Below, piece by piece: positions 15,488 through 23,482 of a stretch of DNA of 26,243 bases. Position 1 is the first letter of the stretch; every line of letters starts with the position of its first letter. A model generated the notes under the pieces. The model made no database searches, was not told where the DNA came from, and saw only the letters and a program-made list of their open reading frames with translations. The translations under genes and the position numbers were made by a program. Source of the DNA: JACPFV01 sp035526825 (lineage in GTDB: Bacteria; Pseudomonadota; Gammaproteobacteria; Nevskiales; Nevskiaceae); NCBI GenBank assembly GCA_035526825.1, contig DATLBT010000085.1, positions 1 to 26,243 on the forward strand. The letters run 5' to 3'.

Positions 15488-16347
15488 TGTCGCTGATCCT
15501 CGATGCCTTGAAGCGCGCCGAGCGCGAACGCCACAGCGAACGCAGCGCCGCGCTGCACGACCTGCCCGGTGCACAGTCCGCCCGGGTGCCGCGACGCTGG
15601 GGCCGCTGGCTCGCGCTCGCGGTGCTCGCGCTGGCGATCGGCGCCGTGATGTGGACCGCCCGCACGCGACCGAAGCGCGTCGACACTGCTGCGGCGGCGC
15701 CCGCCGCCGAACCTGCACCGGCACCTGAATCGGCACCGGCGCCTGAACCTGAAGTGATGGCGCCCGCTTCCATTCCTGCGCGCCCAGCGCCGACGCCGGC
15801 CCCGATTCCCGGCACCGAAAGCGTCAGCTCGCTCGACGACCTCACCACCGAGACCGACATCGCACTGGAGCCCGCCGCTGACCCGGACCCGCCGCCCGCG
15901 CCGCCATTGGCGGCCGGCGTAAAGCCCCAACCGCAGGCGCCCGTGATCGCGAGCGCGCCGAAGACGCCGCCACCGGCGGAAGTCGACGTCGATGAGGCTG
16001 CGCCCGAACCTGAAGCGCAGCCCACGCCGCCATTGCAAAACGCGACGCCGACAAGCTCGGCGACCGAGGCCGCGCCGACATCCGCGGTGCCCCCGGCGCT
16101 AACGCAGCCCGCGCCGCTGCGCCGCTTCCGTGAAATGCCGCCGGACTACCGCGCCGACTTCCCGGCCCTGACCGTCGAGGTTCACGTTTTCGAGCGCATC
16201 GCGTCGCAGCGCTTCGTGCTGGTCAACGGCCGACGCTACCGCCAGGGCGAGCGCATGGTGGAAGGGCCGCAGGTTCTGGAGATCGTGCAGGAAGGCATCG
16301 TGCTCGAGTACCGCGGAGAAAAACTGCTGTACACGCTGGGGCGCTAG
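15487..16347 (+). CDS. gspB: General secretion pathway protein B (GspB)
   Basis: A 286-residue inner-membrane partner of the ExeA-like ATPase. It starts MSLILDALKRAERER, the conserved GspB cytoplasmic motif, then has a membrane helix at about residues 40-56 (LALAVLALAIGAVMW). A long Pro/Ala/Glu linker follows, and then a C-terminal T2SSB domain beginning near residue 215 with VHVFERIASQRFVLVNGRRY. Role from the family: assembly of the GspD secretin channel. The ATG overlaps the exeA-like stop in TGATG, so the two are coupled. Confidence 0.92.
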   Translation: MSLILDALKRAERERHSERSAALHDLPGAQSARVPRRWGRWLALAVLALAIGAVMWTARTRPKRVDTAAAAPAAEPAPAPESAPAPEPEVMAPASIPARPAPTPAPIPGTESVSSLDDLTTETDIALEPAADPDPPPAPPLAAGVKPQPQAPVIASAPKTPPPAEVDVDEAAPEPEAQPTPPLQNATPTSSATEAAPTSAVPPALTQPAPLRRFREMPPDYRADFPALTVEVHVFERIASQRFVLVNGRRYRQGERMVEGPQVLEIVQEGIVLEYRGEKLLYTLGR

Positions 16348-16365
16348 TTTCGTCAGTACGCAGTT

Positions 16366-16386
16366 CTCCGCTGCGCTCGGATGACA
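16366..16386. repeat. Decayed half-copy of REP-like element
   Basis: The sequence ctgcgctcggatgaca resembles the right arm of the palindrome at 5554-5626, with one G missing and no matching left arm. It lies in the 104-base gap between gspB and the NHL lipoprotein gene. Confidence 0.5.
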
Positions 16387-16413
16387 ATGCAATTTTCAAG
16401 GCGCATGCTGCAT

Positions 16414-16434
16414 CGCGGTCTTTTCAGTACCGCG
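16414..16434. other. Small hairpin in leader of the NHL lipoprotein gene
   Basis: CGCGGT (16414-16419) pairs with ACCGCG (16429-16434) around a nine-base loop, ending 17 bases before the ATG at 16452. No T-run follows, so it is not a typical terminator. It may be incidental. Confidence 0.25.
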
Positions 16435-16451
16435 CAAGCCGGGGGGCTAGC

Positions 16452-19019
16452 ATGAAGGTTCGCGCAACGACGTGGTTTCGCGGTGGCTTGTTCGTGGCGC
16501 TTGCCGGGCTCACCGGTTGCGGCGGCGGAGGCGGAGGCGGCGGCGGCTCCGATCCGGATTGGTACTACCATTTCGCGTGTAACGGCGATTCGCAGTGCGC
16601 TTCGCTCAATCCCACCAGCGGCACCTTTGGCTCGCTGAACCAGGGGCCTGGCGCTCCCGGCCAGACCAACTGCAACAGCCTGCTTACTTTCGGCAACAAA
16701 AACTGGAACATCCCGCCGGCGCAGCACGCCTGCAGCCAGTCGTCGAGCCCGCCAGCACCGGGCGTGACGCTGACGGTCGCGCCCACCGCGATTGACCTCG
16801 GCCAAAGCGCACAGCTGACCTGGTCTTCCAGTACCGCCGCTTCCTGCACCGCGAGCGGCGCGTGGACCGGTGGCAAAGGTGTCAGTGGCACGCAGAACGT
16901 CACGCCGGCGACCGCGGGCAGCCTTACTTACACGCTTACCTGCAGCGGCTTCGGCACCACAACCAGCCGCTCCGCGACGCTTATCGTCAACGCGCCGGCG
17001 GTCAGCATTTCGCTGACGCCCGCGACGATCACCGATGGCGGCAGCTCGACGCTGACCTGGTCGTCGACGCGCACCACCGCATGCACCGCCAGCGGCGCAT
17101 GGAGCGGCACCATGGCGCTCAGCGGCAGCCGACAGGTGTCGCCCTCGACGGGCAGCTTCACTTACACGCTGACCTGCACCGGCACCGGCGGCGTAACGGC
17201 GAGTAACTCGGCGACGCTGACAGTCAACCCGTCGGTGTCCCTGCAGTCGCCGCCGACCGTGACCATCAGCGTCACGCCGAGCACCGTCAATAGTTCGCAA
17301 ACTTCCGAACTGACCTGGAGCACGACGCGAGCAAGCTCGTGCAACGCTGAGGGCTCCTGGAGCGGGGAGCAGCCCCTGAGTGGCACCGTGACCCTCGCCG
17401 CCCGCCCGCAGGGCCACTATGAATACGCGCTGAGCTGCACCGGTTCAGGCGGCTCGACCACCGGCGTCGCTGGGCGAACCGTGACCGGCACCTCGGTGAT
17501 CTGCGGCAACCCGACGGTGAACATCTCCGTATCACCATCCACCATCGCCGAAGGCGCTTCCTCGACCTTGAGCTGGAGCGCAGCGAAAGATCCGTTCTGC
17601 TCGAGTCCATCCTTCAGCTGCACCACGTCAGGCGCCTGGAGCGGGCCGATCGCCGACAGTGGATCGATGGCTGTGGCGCCGTCCGCGGGCAGCTTCACCT
17701 GGACCCTTTCCTGCAGCGGCAGGAATTCCACGGTCAGCAGGTCGGCAACGCTGACCGTCACGCCCGGCACGCCGCCGGCGCGTGCGGTGGACGTCACCCT
17801 GACGCCCGCCGCGATCAGCCTCGGCGAGAGCTCGGCGCTGAGTTGGACCACTAGCGGCGTGCGCTCCTGCACCGCCAGCGGCGCCTGGAGCGGCATGACC
17901 GCGCTCGGCGGCAGCACCACGGTCTCGCCCACCGCGGTCGGCGCCTACGACTACACGCTGACTTGCCTTGGCAGCAACGGCTCCACCGCCGACACCGCGA
18001 CCCTCGGGGTGCAGGCCGCGGCCGGCACCACCGCCACGGCGCGCTTCAACAATCCCCACGCCCTGGTGGTCGACAGCGCCGGCAATATCTTCGTAGCCGA
18101 CAGCAGCAATCACACGATTCGCAAGATCACGCCGACCAATGGGGTCACCACGTTCGCAGGCCTGGCTGGCAGCAGCGGGGCGGCCAACGGCACGGGCGTC
18201 ATCGCGCGATTCAATGCGCCTCATGGCATCGCCATCAACGCGGCCGACACCCTATTCCTGGCCGACAGCCTCAACCACACCCTGCGCGCCGTCACTCCGG
18301 CTGCCGCGGTCACGACGCTCGCCGGCGTCGCCGGCAGCATCGGGTCCGGCAACGGCACGGGCACGGCCGCGCGCTTCACTTTCCCATTCGGCGTGGTCAC
18401 CGACAGCGCGGGCAATCTTTTTGTCGTCGACCATGACAACAACACCATCCGCCGCGTCACGCCCGGCGGCGACGTCACCACACTGGCCGGCATCGCGGGT
18501 GTCACCGGCTCCGCAGACGGCACGGGCGCCGCGGCGAGCTTCAACGGCCCACGCGGCATTGCAATCGATGCCAGCGACAACTTGTACGTCGCCGACTTCG
18601 GCAACTACACCTTACGCATGATCACCAGCGGCGGCGTGGTCACGACGCTGGCCGGCACGGCGGGGGCGCCCATCACGTTCGGCAACGGCGATGGCACCGG
18701 CGCGGCAGCGCGCTTCTCCGGTCCCTCGGGCGTCGCGACCGACAGCCTCGGCAACATCTTTGTCACCGACATCAATGGGCACACGATTCGAAAGGTGACG
18801 CCGGCGGGCGTGGTAACGACGTTCGCGGGTTCGAGTCCTGGATCCGCGAACGGCAACGGCACCTCGGCCCAGTTCCGCATTCCCGATGGCATCGCCATCG
18901 ACGCCAGCGACAACCTTTACATCGCGGACACCTTCAACTGCACGATCCGCAAGATCACGCCGGCGGCGGACGTGACGACGGTTGCAGGTCAGGCGCTGAG
19001 CTGCGGATCGACCAACTAG
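16452..19019 (+). CDS. Lipoprotein with five Ig-like repeats and a six-blade NHL propeller
   Basis: An 855-residue putative surface lipoprotein. Signal peptide with lipobox LTGC places the lipid on Cys23, followed by a run of glycines. Residues about 105-520 hold five tandem Ig-like repeats, each starting V-x-I/L-T-x-x-P and containing LTWS, then a Cys in a CTASGAWSG-like motif and a second Cys about 35 residues later in LTC-type strands; the pair probably forms a disulfide. Residues about 525-850 hold six NHL repeats with FNxPxGIAIDxxxNLYVAD and TIRxITP signatures, enough for a closed beta-propeller. A binding role, to sugar or protein, is inferred. The ATG is preceded by a G-rich ribosome site. 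It is convergent with astC, 10 bases apart. Confidence 0.88.
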   Translation: MKVRATTWFRGGLFVALAGLTGCGGGGGGGGGSDPDWYYHFACNGDSQCASLNPTSGTFGSLNQGPGAPGQTNCNSLLTFGNKNWNIPPAQHACSQSSSPPAPGVTLTVAPTAIDLGQSAQLTWSSSTAASCTASGAWTGGKGVSGTQNVTPATAGSLTYTLTCSGFGTTTSRSATLIVNAPAVSISLTPATITDGGSSTLTWSSTRTTACTASGAWSGTMALSGSRQVSPSTGSFTYTLTCTGTGGVTASNSATLTVNPSVSLQSPPTVTISVTPSTVNSSQTSELTWSTTRASSCNAEGSWSGEQPLSGTVTLAARPQGHYEYALSCTGSGGSTTGVAGRTVTGTSVICGNPTVNISVSPSTIAEGASSTLSWSAAKDPFCSSPSFSCTTSGAWSGPIADSGSMAVAPSAGSFTWTLSCSGRNSTVSRSATLTVTPGTPPARAVDVTLTPAAISLGESSALSWTTSGVRSCTASGAWSGMTALGGSTTVSPTAVGAYDYTLTCLGSNGSTADTATLGVQAAAGTTATARFNNPHALVVDSAGNIFVADSSNHTIRKITPTNGVTTFAGLAGSSGAANGTGVIARFNAPHGIAINAADTLFLADSLNHTLRAVTPAAAVTTLAGVAGSIGSGNGTGTAARFTFPFGVVTDSAGNLFVVDHDNNTIRRVTPGGDVTTLAGIAGVTGSADGTGAAASFNGPRGIAIDASDNLYVADFGNYTLRMITSGGVVTTLAGTAGAPITFGNGDGTGAAARFSGPSGVATDSLGNIFVTDINGHTIRKVTPAGVVTTFAGSSPGSANGNGTSAQFRIPDGIAIDASDNLYIADTFNCTIRKITPAADVTTVAGQALSCGSTN
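16761..18010 (+). repeat. Five tandem Ig-like coding repeats
   Basis: Units begin near 16761, 17001, 17256, 17513 and 17790, about 240 bases each. All encode a Trp in LTWS/LSWS, a Cys in S-C-T-A-S-G-A-W-type context and a closing LTC or LSC. Units 1, 2 and 5 are most alike; unit 4 carries a short extra Cys-containing insertion (DPFCSSPSFSC). Confidence 0.85.
18032..19000 (+). repeat. Six NHL coding repeats (beta-propeller)
   Basis: Six units of about 160-170 bases, each encoding a phrase like ARFNxPxGIAxDxxGNLFVAD followed by xxTIRxVTPxGxVTTLAG and a glycine-rich GxANGTG turn. Six copies match a complete propeller. Confidence 0.85.
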
Positions 19020-19029
19020 CGCCTCGCGC

Positions 19030-20253
19030 TTACTTACCCGCCGCCTTCGGCAACGCCGTCAGTTCCTGCAGCGCCAACTCGAGGCGCTTGAAGCCCTCGG
19101 CGATGTCCGCCTCCGGGATGATCAGTGACGGCGCCAGTCGCAGCACGTCGGGGCCGGCGACCAGCGTCCACACGCCGTGGCGCAGGCCGGCATTAACCAC
19201 TTCCTTGGCCTTGCCTTTCCACGCCGCCGCCATCGGCGCGCCGATCAGGAGGCCCATGCCGCGCGGCGCCTCGAACACGCCGTAGCGCGCGAGCTTCACC
19301 AGGTTCTCCCGGATCAGCGCGGCGCGCTGCTGCACGCCGGCGAGCAGTTGCGGATCGGTGACCAGTTCCATCACCGCCTCACCCACCGCGCAGCCCAGCG
19401 GATTGCCGCCATACGTGGAGCCGTGCGTGCCGAACGGCAGGCTGTCCGCAATCGCCGCCGTCGTCAGCATCGCGCCGATCGGAAAGCCGCCGCCGAGGCC
19501 CTTGGCCGAGGTCAGCACGTCCGGTGTCACGCCGACCTGCTGGTACGCGAACAAGGTGCCGCTGCGGCCCATGCCGGTCTGGATCTCGTCGAAGATCAGC
19601 AGCGCGCCGAATTTGTCGCAGAGTTCGCGCGCCTTGCGCACGAACGCCGGGTCGATCGGCAGGATGCCGCCCTCGCCCTGCACCAGTTCGAGGATGATCG
19701 CGCAGGTGCGCTCCGACACCGCCGCCTCGAGCGCGCGCGTGTCGTTGAACGGCAGGTGCGTGATGCCGCCGGGCAGCGGCTCGAAACCCTTGGTGTATTT
19801 CTCCTGCCCGCCGACGCTGACGGTGAACAGCGTGCGGCCGTGGAAGGCGTTGTGGAACGAAACGATCTCGTTCTTCTGCGAGCCGTGCTTCATCTGGCCG
19901 TGGCGCCGCGCGAGTTTCAGCGCCGCCTCGTTGGCCTCTGCGCCGGAATTGCAGAAGAACACGCGCTCGGCGAACGTCGCCTGCGTGAGTTTCTTTGCGA
20001 GCCGCAGCGCCGGCTCGTTGGTCATGACGTTGGAAAGGTGCCAGAGCTGGTGCGCCTGCGCCTCGAGCGCGGCCACCAGCTTCGGGTGGCAATGGCCGAG
20101 CAGCGTCACCGCGATGCCGCAGGCGAAATCGACGTACTCGCGGCCGGACTGGTCCCAGAAACGGCTGCCGGCACCGCGCACCGGGATGATTTCCGCTGGA
20201 TGGTAGTTGGGGACCATGACCTCGTTGAAGGTCTGCCGCGTTACCGTGTTCAT
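19030..20253 (-). CDS. astC: Succinylornithine/acetylornithine aminotransferase
   Basis: PLP-dependent class III aminotransferase, 407 residues. In catabolism it converts N-succinylornithine and 2-oxoglutarate to the semialdehyde and glutamate (third AST step); the same enzymes often serve as ArgD in arginine synthesis. The N-terminus (TRQTFNEVMVPNYHP, then IPVRGAGSRFWDQSG) is very close to E. coli AstC. The PLP lysine is Lys251 in TSAKGLGGGFP, Asp222 lies in LIFDEIQTG, and NSGAEANEAALKLAR and FHNAFHGRT are family motifs. The segment LELVQGEGG (in place of the EPIQGEGG of E. coli AstC) resembles some ArgD proteins, so biosynthetic use cannot be excluded. The ATG has a GAGG ribosome site. It lies apart from the other ast genes, downstream of tRNA-Ala on the same strand. 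Confidence 0.9.
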   Translation of the reverse strand: MNTVTRQTFNEVMVPNYHPAEIIPVRGAGSRFWDQSGREYVDFACGIAVTLLGHCHPKLVAALEAQAHQLWHLSNVMTNEPALRLAKKLTQATFAERVFFCNSGAEANEAALKLARRHGQMKHGSQKNEIVSFHNAFHGRTLFTVSVGGQEKYTKGFEPLPGGITHLPFNDTRALEAAVSERTCAIILELVQGEGGILPIDPAFVRKARELCDKFGALLIFDEIQTGMGRSGTLFAYQQVGVTPDVLTSAKGLGGGFPIGAMLTTAAIADSLPFGTHGSTYGGNPLGCAVGEAVMELVTDPQLLAGVQQRAALIRENLVKLARYGVFEAPRGMGLLIGAPMAAAWKGKAKEVVNAGLRHGVWTLVAGPDVLRLAPSLIIPEADIAEGFKRLELALQELTALPKAAGK

Positions 20254-20274
20254 GCTTTTCTACCTCGCCGCCGT

Positions 20275-20331
20275 CAAAAAAAGGGACAGTCCCCATTTTC
20301 AGACAAGACTGAAAATGGGGACAGTCCCTTT
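20275..20331 (-). terminator. Palindrome acting as tRNA-Ala terminator
   Basis: Perfect 23-base arms at 20280-20302 and 20309-20331 with a six-base loop. Read on the minus strand the hairpin is followed by seven T residues (complement of the A-run 20276-20282). It starts three bases past the tRNA-Ala CCA end. The arm sequence, with gggacagtcccc inside, looks like a dispersed repeat known from many proteobacterial genomes; that origin is inferred. Confidence 0.75.
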
Positions 20332-20334
20332 AAG

Positions 20335-20410
20335 TGGTGGAGCGGAAGGGGATCGAACCCTCGACCTCTGCATTGCGAACGCAGCGCTCTCCCAGCTGAG
20401 CTACCGCCCC
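20335..20410 (-). tRNA. tRNA-Ala (anticodon CGC)
   Basis: A 76-base cloverleaf on the minus strand with encoded CCA. The acceptor stem pairs GGGGCGG with CCGCTCC and contains the G3:U70 wobble that defines alanine tRNAs; the discriminator is A73. The anticodon loop TTCGCAA carries CGC, reading GCG codons. D arm GCTC/GAGC and T loop TTCGATC are normal. An open frame on the plus strand runs through it and must not be taken as protein. Confidence 0.96.
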
Positions 20411-20502
20411 ACGAGGGCGCGTATTCTAGGGGCTATGCCCCTTGACTGCCACCGGGATTTTTCGGCCGATTCGGGAGTCCCTTCCCTGTGCTCCAAAGAG
20501 CC

Positions 20503-20508
20503 TAGAGT
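20503..20508 (+). promoter_or_regulatory. -10-like hexamer TAGAGT close to start codon
   Basis: TAGAGT ends seven bases before the ATG at 20516, with no ribosome binding site between. It fits the same leaderless arrangement as at 471, 5664 and 13835. No good -35 was seen. Confidence 0.35.
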
Positions 20509-20515
20509 GTCGCCC

Positions 20516-22765
20516 ATGCGCAAACTCCTGATCGCCGCGACACTGACGCTTTGCGTCCCCGTTGCCCATGCCGCTGTGCCCACGAACCCTCGGCCGCTAC
20601 ACCGCGAGGGCGAGGTACTGGTCACGTATCGCGACGTCAGCGGACCCGAGGCGGCGCGCGGCCTGAAAGACTCGCTGGGGCTGGTAACGCGCAAACGCCT
20701 GATCGACGGTCGCACCGAACTGCTGGAAGTGCCCCGCTTCACCACCACCCACGCAATGCTGCCATTGCTGCGCCGCGATGCCGCAGTGCTGCGCGCCGAG
20801 CCGAACGTCCTGCGCTACGCGCGGGCCGTGCCCAACGATCCGCTGTTCGATGAGCAATGGGGTTTGCACAGCACCGGTCAGGCGAATTACGCCTCCAGCG
20901 ACCCGGCGCTGGCGAGCATCCCGGGTGCCGACCTCGACATGATCGCGGCGTGGGATTCCGACAACAACGGCACGTTCGACCGGATCGGCATCCCGTCGGT
21001 GATCATCGCGATCGTCGACGACGCGTTTCACGTCGGGCACCCCGACCTCGCACCGGTGCTCTACGTCAACAGCGGCGATCCGGCGGGTGGCGGCGACCAG
21101 GATGGCAACGGCCTGGTCGACGACACCAGCGGCTGGGATTTCGCGAGCGACGACAACGATCCGCGGCCAGACAACGCCTCGGCGCAGTCGCACGGCACGA
21201 TGGTCGCCGGTTGCGCAGTCGCGCGCGGCAACAACAACATCGGCGTCGCGGGCACCGCGTGGAATGTGCGGTACCTGCCCTTGAAAGCCAGTCGCCTGGA
21301 GACCCGTGACGGGGCGCAGGTCGGCGTATTCGATTCGGCCGCCATCATCGAGGCATTCGACTATGCGCGCCTCGAGGGCGCGCAGATCGTCAACGCCAGT
21401 TTCGGTGGGCCGATTTTCACCGTCGCCGAGCGCAATGCCGTCGACCGGCTCGGAACGGCCGGCGTGCTGCTCGTCGCCGCGTCCGGCAACGACGACTCGA
21501 ACACCGATGTGGCCCAGATCAATTACCCCGCGAACTTTGCCCTCGACAATGTCCTGTCGGTCGCCGCGACCAATCGCCAGGACAACATCTCGAGCTTCAG
21601 CCAGTACGGCGCGATCACGACCGATGTAGCCGCGCCAGGGTTGCAAATCGTTACGACGTTCGGGGCCAACGGCTACCGGACGAATCCCGGCACCGCGGGG
21701 ACCTCGTTTGCCGCACCCTATGTCGCCGGCATCGCCGGACTGATCCGGTCGGTCCACGTCGGCGCCGACGCTGCGGAGATGAAGGCGCGCTTGATCGAGG
21801 GCGCCGAGAATGTGGGCGAAACCCACCTGCGCACCGCGGGGGGGCGTGTCAACGCGGCGAATTCGCTGGACCTCGTCACGCAGCCATCGCTGGTGATCGC
21901 CAGCGTGGACTGGACCGACGCCAATGGCGCGCTCGACCCCGACGAGACCACATCGGTGGACATCACGCTGCACAATCTTTGGCAGGGCGCGACCAACGTC
22001 CAGGCGACCCTCAGCGCCGACGCTCACGTGACCGTCGCGGGCGGCGCGGTCGACTACGGCAATGTCGCGACCGACGCCGCGGCAACGCGCACCTTCAACC
22101 TGACCGTGGCCGGTGGCATCACCGGCCACCGCTACGTGCACTTCACGCTCGCCATCACGGCCGACAATGGCTACAGCACGACCCGCGGCTTCATCGCGGA
22201 AATCGGCCGGCTGCCCCACGATGTGCTCGTTACGCAAACCTTCGCCGCACGCGCCGATGACTTGTATGACGAATTCCACGCCTGGCACTACGACTTCGCT
22301 GGCTTGCCGGCGGGCCACAACCAGTTGGTCATCGAGACCACCACTTCGGCCCCCGGGCTGACCAGTCCGGACCTCGACCTTCTGGTCAAGAAAGGCCAGC
22401 CGCCGCGCTACAGCATCACCGTGGGCATCAATCCGGAGACCGACAGCGGATTTTTCTGCACGACTGACGACCCGTCCGACAGCGACTGTCTGGACAACGC
22501 AGTGTTCATGAGCGCGGGCCCCAACGGCACGGAGCAGGTCGTCATCCCGGCGCCCAGCGCGGGCACTTTCCATCTCGTGATCGTGAACTTCGCGCAGCTC
22601 GACAACGGCATGACGTATACCCTGCGCGCCTACACGCGCGCCGGCACCAACCCCGTGAGCGGCGGTGGTGGCGGTGGCGGAGGTGGCGGCGGCCCGCTCC
22701 CCGCCTCGATGCTTGCGTTGCTACTCGGCGCGGCGCTGCTGCGGCGGGGCCTCGCCAGCGCGTGA
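20516..22765 (+). CDS. Secreted subtilisin-like (S8) serine protease with GlyGly-CTERM-like tail
   Basis: A 749-residue secreted protease. Signal peptide MRKLLIAATLTLCVPVAHAA, then a propeptide-like region to about residue 105. The catalytic triad is Asp168 (AIVDDAFHVGHPDL), His226 (SHGTMVAG) and Ser397 (GTSFAAPYVAG). After the protease domain come a beta-rich CARDB-like region and a pre-peptidase C-terminal-like domain. Eleven glycines at about 716-726 are followed by a hydrophobic helix and an Arg pair (LLLGAALLRRGLASA), matching the GlyGly-CTERM sorting signal cut by rhombosortase after type II secretion. The ATG at 20516 is firm: the frame is open further upstream but crosses the antisense of tRNA-Ala. 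The stop overlaps the next gene in GTGA. Confidence 0.92.
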   Translation: MRKLLIAATLTLCVPVAHAAVPTNPRPLHREGEVLVTYRDVSGPEAARGLKDSLGLVTRKRLIDGRTELLEVPRFTTTHAMLPLLRRDAAVLRAEPNVLRYARAVPNDPLFDEQWGLHSTGQANYASSDPALASIPGADLDMIAAWDSDNNGTFDRIGIPSVIIAIVDDAFHVGHPDLAPVLYVNSGDPAGGGDQDGNGLVDDTSGWDFASDDNDPRPDNASAQSHGTMVAGCAVARGNNNIGVAGTAWNVRYLPLKASRLETRDGAQVGVFDSAAIIEAFDYARLEGAQIVNASFGGPIFTVAERNAVDRLGTAGVLLVAASGNDDSNTDVAQINYPANFALDNVLSVAATNRQDNISSFSQYGAITTDVAAPGLQIVTTFGANGYRTNPGTAGTSFAAPYVAGIAGLIRSVHVGADAAEMKARLIEGAENVGETHLRTAGGRVNAANSLDLVTQPSLVIASVDWTDANGALDPDETTSVDITLHNLWQGATNVQATLSADAHVTVAGGAVDYGNVATDAAATRTFNLTVAGGITGHRYVHFTLAITADNGYSTTRGFIAEIGRLPHDVLVTQTFAARADDLYDEFHAWHYDFAGLPAGHNQLVIETTTSAPGLTSPDLDLLVKKGQPPRYSITVGINPETDSGFFCTTDDPSDSDCLDNAVFMSAGPNGTEQVVIPAPSAGTFHLVIVNFAQLDNGMTYTLRAYTRAGTNPVSGGGGGGGGGGGPLPASMLALLLGAALLRRGLASA

Positions 22766-23364
22766 CCGGCGGCACTGCGCGGATCATCGTCTTCGCCCGA
22801 GCGCCGGTACCCGGGCGCTGCAAGACCCGGCTGATCCCCAGGCTCGGCGCCACCGGCGCGGCAGCGCTGCAGCGGCGCCTCACGCGGCGCACGGTGCGCG
22901 TCGCACTCGCGTGCGGCGGCGAAGTCGAGTTATGGGGCGCACCGGATGCTTCGCACGGATTTTTCCTAAGCTTGCGGCGGTCGCTCGGGGTGCGCTTGCG
23001 GCGGCAGCCCGCCGGCGACCTCGGCCGGCGCATGGCGATGGCGCTGCGGGGCCGTCACCCCTCGATTGTTGTCGGCACCGATTGTCCGACGCTCGACGCC
23101 GCCGACCTGCGAGCGGCGTGCCGCCTGCTGGATCGGCGCGACTGCGTCCTGCAGCCTTCGCTCGATGGCGGTTACGTGCTCATCGGCACGCGTTTCCTGC
23201 CGCGCCGCGCCTTGGCGGGCATTGCCTGGAGCAGTGGCCGGGAACTGGGCCAGACGCGCCGTCGGATGTCGCGTTTGGGCCTGACGCGCGAAGAGCTCGG
23301 CCCGCGCGAGGATCTGGACACCCCTGCCGACTATCGCCGCGCGCGTCGCGCCGGGCGCGTTTGA
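22762..23364 (+). CDS. DUF2064 / TIGR04282 family nucleotidyl- or glycosyltransferase-like protein
   Basis: A 200-residue protein with the conserved N-terminal motif FARAPVPGRCKTRL (residues 11-24), a central VVGTDCPTLDAADL segment carrying the metal-binding Asp, and LQPSLDGGYVLIG. This is the family annotated as radical-SAM/selenodomain-associated transferase 1, a GT-A fold like nucleotidyltransferases; its substrate is not known. It starts at GTG within the protease stop (GTGA overlap), so both are probably on one mRNA, although a functional link is not evident. Length is normal for the family. Confidence 0.88.
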   Translation: MTGGTARIIVFARAPVPGRCKTRLIPRLGATGAAALQRRLTRRTVRVALACGGEVELWGAPDASHGFFLSLRRSLGVRLRRQPAGDLGRRMAMALRGRHPSIVVGTDCPTLDAADLRAACRLLDRRDCVLQPSLDGGYVLIGTRFLPRRALAGIAWSSGRELGQTRRRMSRLGLTREELGPREDLDTPADYRRARRAGRV

Positions 23365-23482
23365 AAAACTCGTCCAAGCCCCTGTTTCCATGGGATTATT
23401 CCAAGACCCCTTCCCTAGCCCGGAAAAGCCTGATAAATAGGCGCGCGCTCACGCCCCCTTGGCTCGTGGAGAAGCTCGAAAA

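Noticed and set aside
16520..16550. Glycine-codon tracts (also at 22661-22693) as phase-variable repeats
   Set aside because: They are triplet repeats, so length changes stay in frame and would not switch the genes off.
19018..19030. Small hairpin between the NHL lipoprotein and astC stops
   Set aside because: A five-base stem without a T-run is too weak to call a terminator.
20207..20515. N-terminal extension of the S8 protease frame upstream of 20516
   Set aside because: It is a translation across the palindrome and the antisense of tRNA-Ala; the signal peptide begins exactly at 20516.
20597..22573. 658-codon minus-strand open frame opposite the S8 protease
   Set aside because: Antisense shadow; the plus strand carries the full catalytic triad and signal peptide.
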